Positions 18,524 to 25,664 of a DNA stretch of 64,000 nucleotides are shown one piece after another; position 1 is the first letter of the stretch, and each line of letters begins with the position of its first letter. Made by a program: the position numbers and the translations under genes. Under the pieces are notes generated by a model. It saw nothing but the letters and a program-made list of their open reading frames with translations, made no database searches and was not told where the DNA came from. This DNA is from Mycobacterium sp. GA-0227b (GTDB taxonomy: Bacteria; Actinomycetota; Actinomycetes; Mycobacteriales; Mycobacteriaceae). Location: NCBI RefSeq assembly GCF_001499855.1, contig NZ_LQIK01000012.1, forward strand, positions 434,001 to 498,000, written 5' to 3'.

Positions 18524-19288
18524 TTAACTGCGTCCAGGCGCCGAACGCAGGAGGTAGGTGTCCATGATCCAGCCGTGCCGGGCCCTGGCGTCGGCGCGCA
18601 CCGCCGCGATCCGCGAGCCGACCTCGCCGACGGTGCCCGACATCAGCAACTCGTCGGGCGTGCCGAGGTAGGCGCCCCACCAGATGCGGGTGTCGGGCGG
18701 GCACGACAAGAAAGAGCAGTCGGCGTCGAGCATCACCACCGCGCTTCCGGCCAGCCCACGGTCGCGCAGTTGCCTGCCGGTGGTGATGAGCACGGGTTCG
18801 CCGACGTCGTTGAGCGGGATGCGATGCCGCGCGGTGAGCGTCTGAATCGCAGTGACGCCCGGGATCACGTCGTAGTCGATGTCGACGTGGCTCGCGACGG
18901 CGTCGAGGATGCGCAGCGTGCTGTCGTACAGCGACGGATCACCCCACGCGAGAAATGCTCCGGTGGCGCCGTCAGAAAGCTCGGAGGCGATCGCGTCGGC
19001 CCACACCCGCGCCCGCGCCGCATGCCAGTCGGCGACCGCCCGGCGATAGTCCGGACCGTCCGCGGCGGCCCTGTCCCTGGGCAGGTCGGGCAGTTCGACG
19101 AACCGGTAGCCGGGCTCGCGGATGAACCGTTCGCAGATCTGCCTGCGCAGCGCCACCAGGTCGTGCTTCGAGTCGCCCTTGTCCATCGCGAAGAACACCT
19201 GCGTGTCGTTGAGCGCGGTCACCGCCTGCGCGGTCACCTGGTCGGGATCGCCCGCGCCGATGCCGATGACATGAATCCGACGGGTCAC
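18524..19288 (-). CDS. cobF: Precorrin-6A synthase (deacetylating)
   Basis: CobF methylates C-1 of precorrin-5 with loss of the C-20 acetyl unit in aerobic cobalamin synthesis. The 254-residue protein begins MTRRIHVIGIGAGDPDQVT, the SAM-dependent tetrapyrrole-methylase glycine motif, and has VFFAMDKGDSKHDLVALRRQICERFI, GAFLAWGDPSLYDSTLRIL and DYDVIPGVTAIQTL. The gene stands alone, away from other cob genes. M. tuberculosis lacks cobF, so its presence argues for a non-tuberculous species. The 3' end is 86 bp from the holin-like gene; it starts 16 bp after the BrkB-type gene. Confidence 0.92.
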   Translation of the reverse strand: MTRRIHVIGIGAGDPDQVTAQAVTALNDTQVFFAMDKGDSKHDLVALRRQICERFIREPGYRFVELPDLPRDRAAADGPDYRRAVADWHAARARVWADAIASELSDGATGAFLAWGDPSLYDSTLRILDAVASHVDIDYDVIPGVTAIQTLTARHRIPLNDVGEPVLITTGRQLRDRGLAGSAVVMLDADCSFLSCPPDTRIWWGAYLGTPDELLMSGTVGEVGSRIAAVRADARARHGWIMDTYLLRSAPGRS

Positions 19289-19303
19289 GCCCGCAGTATG
19301 CCT

Positions 19304-20356
19304 TCAGTGTTTGCGGCCCCGCGAAAAACGCAGCCGCCTGGCCCGCTTGACGTCCTTCTTCTCGGCGGCCGCTTCCTTGCGCAGCTTGTGGGTGTCCTTG
19401 GGTGGTAGCTGCAATTCCTGCTCGGCGGCCAGACCGGCCTGCAGCTGACGGCTGCGCTCCAGCTCGGCGTCCACTTCGGCGCCGAACAGCAGGGCGAGGT
19501 TGGTGATCCACAACCACAGCAGGAAGACGATCACACCGGCCAACGCGCCGTAGGTCCTGTTGTAGCTGCCGAAATTGGCCGCATAGACACCGAACAGCAG
19601 GGACGCGAGGAGCCACACCAGGATCGCGAGCGCCGCGCCGCCGCTGATCCAGCGGAACCTCGGCTGCTCGACGTTGGGTGTGACGTAGTACAGGATCGCG
19701 ACGGCCAGCACGACGAAGAGCAGGATCAGCGGCCACTTGGCGATACTCCAGACCGTCACCGCCACCGCGCCGAGGCCGATCGCATTGCCGACCGCCTCGG
19801 CGACCGGCCCGCTGACCGCCAGCATCAACACGACCGCCGCAGCGAGCACCAGGCCGGCCAGCGTCAGCAGCAACTGCACCGGACGCAGCTTCCACACCGG
19901 TCGACCCTCCTCGACCTCGTAGATGCGGTTCATCGCGCGGCCGAACGCGCCGACGTACCCCGACGCCGACCACAGCGCGCCCGCGATGCCCATCACCAAC
20001 GCGAGCCCGGCCGTCGGGGAGTTGACCAGCTGCTCGACTGTCGGCCGCAGTGTGTCGAGCGCGGACGCCGGGGCCACGTCATCGGCGATGTCGAGCAGCC
20101 CGTCGACCGTGCGTTTGCCCTGCCCGAACACGCCGAGCAGCGACACCATCACCACCAGCGCCGGAAACACCGAGAGCACCGCGTAATACGTCAGCGCCGC
20201 GGCAAGGTCGGTGCACTCGTCGTCCCGGAACTCCCGGACGGCCTTGCGCATCGCGTAGAGAAGCGACGGCCGGGTGAGGTCAGTCGGCGACTGAGGCTTG
20301 CGCGGGTCGTCGGGGTCCGGTGCACGAGTGGCGTTGTCGGACTCGTCAATTCGCAT
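19304..20356 (-). CDS. YihY/BrkB-family inner-membrane protein
   Basis: The 350-residue protein has six TM segments. Family marks: DDECTDLAAALTYYAVLSVFPALVVMVSLLGV (in pieces), ALWSASGYVGAFGRAMNRIYEVEEGRPVWKLRPVQL and FGSYNRTYGALAGVIVFLLWLWITNLALLFGAEVDAELER. The C-terminus is Lys/Arg-rich (EKKDVKRARRLRFSRGRKH). BrkB-like proteins are widespread and were once mis-named RNase BN; transport of an unknown substrate is suspected. The ATG at 20356 is divergent from the AurF-like gene. Confidence 0.9.
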   Translation of the reverse strand: MRIDESDNATRAPDPDDPRKPQSPTDLTRPSLLYAMRKAVREFRDDECTDLAAALTYYAVLSVFPALVVMVSLLGVFGQGKRTVDGLLDIADDVAPASALDTLRPTVEQLVNSPTAGLALVMGIAGALWSASGYVGAFGRAMNRIYEVEEGRPVWKLRPVQLLLTLAGLVLAAAVVLMLAVSGPVAEAVGNAIGLGAVAVTVWSIAKWPLILLFVVLAVAILYYVTPNVEQPRFRWISGGAALAILVWLLASLLFGVYAANFGSYNRTYGALAGVIVFLLWLWITNLALLFGAEVDAELERSRQLQAGLAAEQELQLPPKDTHKLRKEAAAEKKDVKRARRLRFSRGRKH

Positions 20357-20392
20357 ACCACCCGATACCCCGGGCGGCCCCGGCCAAACGCT

Positions 20393-20451
20393 CGGTACCG
20401 GAAGTATGCGGTACCGCAGGTATTGACTCCGATGCGCGGGCTGCCTACCTT
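20393..20451 (+). promoter_or_regulatory. Promoter and paired operator upstream of the AurF-like gene
   Basis: TTGACT (20423-20428) and TACCTT (20446-20451) are spaced 17 bp, a good SigA-type promoter reading into the gene at 20483, whose Shine-Dalgarno is GGGAGG. Immediately upstream, the 8-bp palindrome CGGTACCG occurs twice (20393-20400 and 20409-20416), 16 bp apart, a likely binding site for a dimeric regulator such as a TetR protein. The elements are seen; the regulator is inferred. Confidence 0.55.
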
Positions 20452-20482
20452 GGGGATCAAGTCACCCAAAGGGAGGTCGCCG

Positions 20483-21385
20483 ATGACAACCCCCGCTGTC
20501 GCGTCCAGCCGCAACGAGTTCTCCGAGCGCCTGCTGAAGGGGTCGGTGAAGAAGTCCTACGCCCCCGTGGTCGACATCGACTGGTCCGCGCCGCTGGACC
20601 CGGACAAGTTCTTCCTGCCGCCGAAGATCGTCTCGCTCTACGGCACACCACTGTGGGACACGATGACGCGCGAGGAGCAGATCGAACTGTCCCGCCAGGA
20701 ACTGGTGAACACCTTGTCCGCCGGCATCTGGTTCGAGAACATCCTCAACCAGTCGCTGCTGCGCAAGATGATGCATCAGGACCCCACCGCCAGTAACACG
20801 CACTATGAGTTGACCGAACTCGGCGACGAAACCCGTCACATGGTGATGTTCGGCAAGGCCATCGAGCGGGTCGACGCAAAGCCGGTGTGGCCCAAGTGGT
20901 ATCAGCGGGTCATCATCAACGCGCTGCCGTTCGTGTTCCAAGGCTCGGCGTTGTGGGTCGCCGCCCTGATCGGTGAGGAGATCTTCGATTCGCTGCAGCG
21001 CCAGATGATGGACGACGACGAGCTACAGCCCATCGTGCAGCGCCTGATGCGTATTCACGTCACCGAGGAGGCCCGGCACATCCAGTTCGCCCGCGACGGA
21101 TTGCGCAAGCGGGTCCCGCACATGCGTCCGCTGCCGAAATTCGTGCTGTCCAACATCAACGGTCTTGGCGGCTACTTCTTCCGCTTCCTGTTCACCAACA
21201 AGGTGCAGTACTCGCGCGTCGGCCTCGACCCCAAGCAGACGCGGCGCATCGCGCGCAGCAGCCCACATCGGCGCGAAACCCAGATGACCGGCTTCGCACC
21301 GCTGGCGGCATTCCTCGACGAGGTAGGGCTGCTGGGCCCGATTGCGCGCCGGATGTGGCGGCGAAGCGGCTTCCTGCCCCAATGA
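20483..21385 (+). CDS. AurF-type diiron oxygenase family protein
   Basis: The 300-residue helical protein has the carboxylate/histidine pattern of the p-aminobenzoate N-oxygenase AurF family (ferritin-like diiron fold): GDETRHMVMFGKAIERV, GEEIFDSLQRQM and HVTEEARHIQFARDGLRK supply Glu and His ligands. AurF itself oxidises amines to nitro groups; mycobacterial relatives have unknown substrates. The ATG at 20483 follows GGGAGG. Its stop overlaps the start of the DUF4873 gene (ATGA), so the two are translationally coupled. Confidence 0.82.
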   Translation: MTTPAVASSRNEFSERLLKGSVKKSYAPVVDIDWSAPLDPDKFFLPPKIVSLYGTPLWDTMTREEQIELSRQELVNTLSAGIWFENILNQSLLRKMMHQDPTASNTHYELTELGDETRHMVMFGKAIERVDAKPVWPKWYQRVIINALPFVFQGSALWVAALIGEEIFDSLQRQMMDDDELQPIVQRLMRIHVTEEARHIQFARDGLRKRVPHMRPLPKFVLSNINGLGGYFFRFLFTNKVQYSRVGLDPKQTRRIARSSPHRRETQMTGFAPLAAFLDEVGLLGPIARRMWRRSGFLPQ

Positions 21386-21660
21386 CCGGCGTCTACGACG
21401 GGCCGGCCGAACTGCGGTTGCACGATGCGGAGCACGGCGTGCGGGTGCGGCTGACCGGTCACCTCGACCCGATCGACGGTCGGTACCACTGGCGGGGCAT
21501 GGTTTTCGACCTGGCACCGGATGTCCGCATGCCGCAGACCGTGCACATATCGATCGGCGACCGCACGGCGCAGGGGCAGTTGACCGAGGTGACGCCGTGG
21601 GGCACGCACTGCGTTGCAGGCGTCGGCGCTCCGCCATACCCGCCGGACACCGAGGGTTAA
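21382..21660 (+). CDS. DUF4873-like protein
   Basis: The 92-residue protein reads MTGVYDGPAELRLHDAEHG, then LTGHLDPIDGRYHWRGMVF and VTPWGTHCVAGVGAPPYP. This resembles the DUF4873 module often fused to mycobacterial flavin-dependent monooxygenases. Here it stands alone, coupled by a 4-bp ATGA overlap to the AurF-like oxygenase, suggesting a shared substrate or accessory role (inference). Its TAA stop interlocks with the stop of the convergent thiamine-diphosphate enzyme gene. Confidence 0.7.
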   Translation: MTGVYDGPAELRLHDAEHGVRVRLTGHLDPIDGRYHWRGMVFDLAPDVRMPQTVHISIGDRTAQGQLTEVTPWGTHCVAGVGAPPYPPDTEG

Positions 21661-22310
21661 GACGTCGGCTCCGACCTGCGCTGTGCGACAACGCGTTCGC
21701 GTACCGCGTCGCCGTCGGGCTCCTGCGCGAGCGCGGCATAAACCGTGTCCGCCTTGGCTTCCGGCATCAGCGGCGGAAGCATCGGCGTCTTCGGGTCGAC
21801 GACGGCTTCGAGCACGGTCGGCCGGTCGGCCTCGAACGCCCGTTGCCACGCCGCATGCGCCTGCGCCGACTCGCTCAGCTTCAGTCCCTGCAGCCCGAGG
21901 AGTTCGGCGTAGTCGGCGTAGGGGAACGGCGGAACATCCTGGGACGCCGGGAAGCGCGCATCGCCCTCCATTTCGCGCTGCTCCCACGACACTTCGGCCA
22001 GATCCTGGTTGTGCAGCACCAGGATCACGAACCGCGGATCCGGCCAGCCGCGCCACCGGTCCGCGATCGTGACGAGTTCGAGCAACCCGCTCATCTGCAT
22101 GGCGCCGTCGCCGACCAGCGCGATGACCGGGCGGTCCGGCGCGTCCAGCTTGGCCGCTATCCCATACGGCAGCGCGCAGCCCATCGATGCGAGATAACCC
22201 GACACATGCGCCGGTACCCCGCGCGGCAACCGGAGCTGACGGGCATACCAGTATGTCGCCGACCCGACGTCCACGGCGACCCGGGCGTTGCCCGGCAGGT
22301 GGTCGCTCAC
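21657..22310 (-). CDS. Thiamine-diphosphate enzyme, C-terminal fragment (pyruvate-oxidase-like; split gene)
   Basis: This frame carries the C-terminal PP domain of a pyruvate-oxidase-like thiamine-diphosphate enzyme: VAVDVGSATYWYARQL, GYLASMGCALPYGIAAKL, and the cofactor motif GDGAMQMSG ending about 30 residues later at HNQDLAEV. It starts at a GTG (22310) that overlaps the TGA of the upstream frame (GTGA). Together the pieces total 591 residues, the size of intact homologues. A single missing base at the junction (GCG-TGA instead of GCG-CTG-A) would explain the break. It is either a frameshift or sequencing error, or two coupled subunits. Confidence 0.75.
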   Translation of the reverse strand: MSDHLPGNARVAVDVGSATYWYARQLRLPRGVPAHVSGYLASMGCALPYGIAAKLDAPDRPVIALVGDGAMQMSGLLELVTIADRWRGWPDPRFVILVLHNQDLAEVSWEQREMEGDARFPASQDVPPFPYADYAELLGLQGLKLSESAQAHAAWQRAFEADRPTVLEAVVDPKTPMLPPLMPEAKADTVYAALAQEPDGDAVRERVVAQRRSEPTS

Positions 22311-23431
22311 GCCCGCACGACGAACTCCGGGTTCGCCGAATCATGTTGGGCATCAGCGCGTTCGGCCGATTCGCGAAGCCAGTGCTGCGTCCAGCGCGTG
22401 ACCTGCTGCTGCCACCGGCGGTCGGTCTTGCGGTGAATCAGCGAAGACAACCGGGTCAACGTGTCCGCCGCATCGCCGGTGAGCGCCACGTCGACCGGAT
22501 ACTTCGCGCCGACGACCCGCGGCTCGATGTCGATCTGCACCGCGCGCGCCTGCCCGGGGCCGGGATAGAACTCCGTCCACGGGTCGTTGCTGCCGACGAT
22601 CAGCAGGGTGTCGCAGCCGGCCATGAGTTGCGCGCTGGCCGTCGTGCCCAGATGACCCATCACCCCGGTGTGCCACGGCGCAGCCTCGTCCAGGACCGGC
22701 TTGCCGAGCAGTGAGGTCGCCACGCCGGCGCCGAGCAGGTCGACGATCTCGGCGATCTCGTCCTCGGCGCCCATGCCCCCGCGTCCGACCAGCAGCGCGA
22801 TCTTCTCGCCGCTGTTCAGCAGCTCGGCCGCGCGGTGCAGGTCGGCGTCCCGGGCAACCACGTGCGGACGGGTGTAGGTCGCCGCTGAGGGGACCACACC
22901 GTGACTGTGCTGGATCTCGTCGGGCATCTGCGCCTTCTGCACGTCGTGCGGCACGATCAGGCACGTCGGCGTCGACGTCGCCAATGCGGTCCGCATCGCG
23001 TTGTCCAACGCCATCGGCATCTGCTCGGGCGCGAAGACGGTCTGGACGTACTGCGCACACACGTCCTTGAACAGCGTGTGCAGGTCGACCTCCTGTAGAT
23101 AGCCACTGCCCAGCGCCGTCGACACCACCTGCCCGACGATGGCCACCACCGGTTGGCGGTCGAGCTTCGCGTCGTAGAGGCCGGCGAGCAGGTGGATCGC
23201 GCCGGGGCCCTGGGTGGCGAGGCAGACGCCCACCTCACCGGTGTACTTGGCGTGGCCGCAAGCCATGAACGCCGCGAGCTCCTCGTGCCGGGTCGCGACG
23301 AATTCCGGCTCACCGGCCCGGGCGAGCGCCCCGAGAAGTGTGTTGACGCCGTCGCCCGCGTAACCGAAGATCCGCGTCGCTCCCCAGTCGCGCAGCCGCG
23401 TCACCAACGCGTCGGCGACGAGATCGGGCAC
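22307..23431 (-). CDS. Thiamine-diphosphate enzyme, N-terminal fragment (pyruvate-oxidase-like; split gene)
   Basis: This 374-residue frame contains the pyrimidine-binding domain (RIFGYAGDGVNTLLGAL, catalytic glutamate in TRHEELAAFMACGHAKYTG, LATQGPGAIHLLAGLYDAKL) and the central domain (KIALLVGRGGMGAEDEIAEI, LLIVGSNDPWTEFYPGPGQA). Homologues are annotated as thiamine-pyrophosphate-requiring, POX/acetolactate-synthase-like enzymes that decarboxylate 2-oxo acids. It stops at a TGA exactly where the C-terminal fragment begins in another frame; intact homologues read through this point (FVVRA-L-SDHLPG). The alternative of a coupled two-subunit enzyme is less likely but possible. Confidence 0.78.
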   Translation of the reverse strand: MPDLVADALVTRLRDWGATRIFGYAGDGVNTLLGALARAGEPEFVATRHEELAAFMACGHAKYTGEVGVCLATQGPGAIHLLAGLYDAKLDRQPVVAIVGQVVSTALGSGYLQEVDLHTLFKDVCAQYVQTVFAPEQMPMALDNAMRTALATSTPTCLIVPHDVQKAQMPDEIQHSHGVVPSAATYTRPHVVARDADLHRAAELLNSGEKIALLVGRGGMGAEDEIAEIVDLLGAGVATSLLGKPVLDEAAPWHTGVMGHLGTTASAQLMAGCDTLLIVGSNDPWTEFYPGPGQARAVQIDIEPRVVGAKYPVDVALTGDAADTLTRLSSLIHRKTDRRWQQQVTRWTQHWLRESAERADAQHDSANPEFVVRA

Positions 23432-23460
23432 CGCTCACCTCGGTTCCGCGCAAGAACGCG

Positions 23461-23736
23461 CTAGCGCAGGTCTTCGTTGGTCAGTGCGTGGAATCCCTTG
23501 GCCTGTGCCCGGGCGAGGGCCGCACGGATCAGGCCGACGATCAAACCCTGCAACGCGGCGGCGATGAACACCTCGCGCGTCGATCGGCTGAGGTCCTTGG
23601 GATCCGGCTCCTCATCCTCCGGGTTGATCCGCTGCCAGACCTCGGTGAAGATCTTGCCGGCGATGAGGCCACCGACAACACTGCTGGCGATTGACAAGGG
23701 CTTGGACATGGTCTTGGCCGCGCTCACGGCGTTCAA
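23461..23736 (-). CDS. DUF4235-family small membrane protein
   Basis: The 91-residue protein has two hydrophobic segments (SKPLSIASSVVGGLIAGKIF and FIAAALQGLIVGLIRAALAR) around an acidic loop WQRINPEDEEPDPKD, the pattern of DUF4235 proteins of actinobacteria, whose function is unknown. The frame begins at a TTG (23736). In-frame GTG 23727 or ATG 23709 (MSKPLS) are equally plausible starts, since no strong Shine-Dalgarno decides. It is divergent from the LLM oxidoreductase. Confidence 0.8.
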   Translation of the reverse strand: MNAVSAAKTMSKPLSIASSVVGGLIAGKIFTEVWQRINPEDEEPDPKDLSRSTREVFIAAALQGLIVGLIRAALARAQAKGFHALTNEDLR

Positions 23737-23766
23737 GTTCCCTGCGTGCCATCTCCTAAACCCGGG

Positions 23767-23784
23767 ACTAGAACCCGTTCTAGT
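23767..23784. promoter_or_regulatory. KstR-type operator (perfect 18-bp palindrome) overlapping a -10 box
   Basis: ACTAGAAC-CC-GTTCTAGT is a perfect palindrome and satisfies the published KstR consensus TnnAACnnGTTnnA at every fixed position. KstR is the TetR-type repressor of mycobacterial cholesterol catabolism. The putative -10 box TAGTAT (23781-23786) overlaps its right arm and lies 6 nt before the GTG of the LLM gene at 23793, so repressor binding would block a leaderless promoter. The motif is seen; KstR binding is inferred. Confidence 0.75.
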
Positions 23785-23792
23785 ATTGCGGC

Positions 23793-24659
23793 GTGCGGTT
23801 CACCTATGCCGAAGCGATGACCGATCCGACGTTCTACGTACCGTTGGCGCAGGCCGCCGAGGCGGCGGGCTACCACGCGATGACGATCGCCGACAGCGTC
23901 GCCTACCCGTTCGAGTCGGACTCCAAGTACCCCTACACACCAGACGGCAGCCGCGAATTCCTCGACGGCAAGGCGTTCGTCGAGGCGTTCGTCCTCGCGG
24001 GTGCGTTGAGCGCGGTCACCACGACGCTGCGGTTCAACTTCTTCGTCCTCAAGCTGCCGATCCGGCCGCCCGCACTGGTGGCCAAACAGGCCGGCTCGCT
24101 GGCTGCGCTCTTCGGCAACCGGCTCGGGCTGGGCGTCGGCACCAGCCCGTGGCCCGAGGACTACGAGTTGATGGATGTGCCGTTCGCCAGGCGCGGTAGA
24201 CGCATGGACGAGTGCATCGAGATCATCAAGGGCCTTACCACCGGCGAGTACTTCGAATTCCACGGCGAGTTCTACGACATCCCGAAAACGAAGATGACAC
24301 CGGCACCCACCAAGCCGATCCCCATTCTCGTCGGGGGCCACGCCGACGCCGCGCTCAAGCGGGCGGCCCGCAACGACGGCTGGATGCACGGCGGCGGCGA
24401 CGCCGAGGAATTGGATCGACTCCTCAAGCGGCTCAATCGGTTTCGCGAAGAAGAGGGCCGCACGGGACCGTTCGAGGTGCATGTCATCTCCGCCGACGCC
24501 TACACGCCCGACGGCATCAAACGGCTCGAGGACAAAGGCGTAACTGACGTCATCGTCGGTTTTCGGATCCCGTACATCACGGGGTCGGACACCGAACCGC
24601 TCGACACCAAGATCCGCCATCTCGAGAAGTTCGCCGAAAACGTCATCGCCAAGCTCTGA
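23793..24659 (+). CDS. LLM-class F420-dependent oxidoreductase, putative KstR target
   Basis: The 288-residue luciferase-like TIM-barrel enzyme reads LAQAAEAAGYHAMTIADS, KQAGSLAALFGNRLGLGVGTSPWPEDYELM, FHGEFYDIP and IPILVGGHADAALKRAAR. These are typical of mycobacterial LLM proteins that use F420 (or FMN) to reduce or oxidise small substrates. The GTG start follows a TAGTAT box by 6 nt (leaderless) and lies 8 bp after a KstR-type palindrome. That places the gene in a steroid-catabolism context; M. tuberculosis has an LLM enzyme in its KstR regulon (Rv3520c). The exact substrate is unknown. Confidence 0.87.
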   Translation: MRFTYAEAMTDPTFYVPLAQAAEAAGYHAMTIADSVAYPFESDSKYPYTPDGSREFLDGKAFVEAFVLAGALSAVTTTLRFNFFVLKLPIRPPALVAKQAGSLAALFGNRLGLGVGTSPWPEDYELMDVPFARRGRRMDECIEIIKGLTTGEYFEFHGEFYDIPKTKMTPAPTKPIPILVGGHADAALKRAARNDGWMHGGGDAEELDRLLKRLNRFREEEGRTGPFEVHVISADAYTPDGIKRLEDKGVTDVIVGFRIPYITGSDTEPLDTKIRHLEKFAENVIAKL

Positions 24660-24699
24660 CAAGGGTTATCCACGCTCTAGCGCGGGTAGTCCGACCACG

Positions 24700-24846
24700 A
24701 TGGCGGACACGGGGGCGCTGCGAGGCGTCGTGGCGGTGGGCGCCTCCGCAGGAGGCGTGGAGGCACTCACACATTTCGCGTCGGGACGACCGCTGGGCAA
24801 GCGACCGTCGGAGGCGACTGCAGAGGAAGATGAGCGCGGTGCCTGA
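24700..24846 (+). pseudogene. CheB methylesterase remnant (internally deleted)
   Basis: An ATG frame of 48 codons reads MADTGALRGVVAVGASAGGV then EALTHFASG, the unmistakable N-terminal nucleophile loop (GASAGGVEAL, active-site serine) of CheB-type protein-glutamate methylesterases. It then jumps to RPLGKRPSEATAEEDERGA, which resembles the C-terminal end of actinobacterial CheB proteins. The intervening 250-300 residues, including the catalytic His and Asp, are missing in frame. It overlaps the start of the STAS-ATPase gene by 17 bp. CheB/CheR and STAS-ATPase genes often neighbour each other in mycobacteria. Confidence 0.65.
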
Positions 24847-25591
24847 CGACATCTGCGCGCTGTCCTCCGACGTCGATGGAATTCGCGGTACGACGGTGCT
24901 CACTCCCGACGGCGTGCTCGACAGCAGGACGTACCGTCCGCTTCGCGACGTGATCATCAAGGCCGCCCTTGACGAGCCGCGGGCGGTCATCGTCGATATC
25001 ACCAAACTCGAGGTGCCTGCCGAGTCGGCATTGGCGGTGTTCACCAGTGCGCGCTGGCACGTCGACCGGTGGCCGGAGGTACCGATCATCCTCGTCTGTG
25101 AGCACGCCGACGGCCGGTCGGCGATCGTCCGCAATGGCATCAACCGCTGGGTCCCCGTCTATCCCACGATCCACGACGCGGTCGAGGCGCTCGGTCAACC
25201 CCCGCCGCTCAAGAGCCGACGTCGTGCCCGTGCGTATCTGCCGGGCGGTATGGCAAGTCTGCGGCGGACGCGGGAACTTGTGGACGAGTGGCTCACCGCA
25301 TGGACACAGCCGGAGTTGATCCCGGTGGCAAAGGTCATCGCTACCGCCTTCGTGGAAAACGCTGTGGCACACGCGGCCAGCGACCCCAACCTGCGGCTGG
25401 AGAGCGATGGCTCAGCGGTGACGATTGCGGTGGAGGACGCCAGTCGCCTGCCCGCGGGCATCCGGGAATCCGGCGGCGGCCCGCCGACGGGACTGCGCAT
25501 CGTGACGGCGCTGTGCCGCGCGTGGGGCAACGCGCCTACCCCGTCGGGCAAAACGGTGTGGGCGGTGGTCGGTCCGGAGAACCGGCTGTGA
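24830..25591 (+). CDS. STAS domain - histidine-kinase-like ATPase fusion (anti-sigma/antagonist type)
   Basis: The 253-residue protein joins a STAS-like antagonist domain (about 12-110: TVLTPDGVLDSRTYRPLRDVII, AVIVDITKLEVPAESALAVF) to an RsbW-type HATPase domain. The ATPase N box is ATAFVENAVAHAASDP and the G box region is GGGPPTGLRIVTALCRAWG. Such fusions regulate alternative sigma factors by partner switching; which sigma factor is unknown. There is no obvious phospho-acceptor serine in the usual STAS position that I can name with confidence. It lies behind a decayed CheB, hinting at loss of an upstream sensory module. Confidence 0.8.
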   Translation: MSAVPDDICALSSDVDGIRGTTVLTPDGVLDSRTYRPLRDVIIKAALDEPRAVIVDITKLEVPAESALAVFTSARWHVDRWPEVPIILVCEHADGRSAIVRNGINRWVPVYPTIHDAVEALGQPPPLKSRRRARAYLPGGMASLRRTRELVDEWLTAWTQPELIPVAKVIATAFVENAVAHAASDPNLRLESDGSAVTIAVEDASRLPAGIRESGGGPPTGLRIVTALCRAWGNAPTPSGKTVWAVVGPENRL

Positions 25592-25664
25592 TTGCGAGTA
25601 TGTGTAGCTCTTCTGCCCGCTCGGCACGGTGGTCAGACAGGTAGCCGGGGTAACGGCATGGCCG

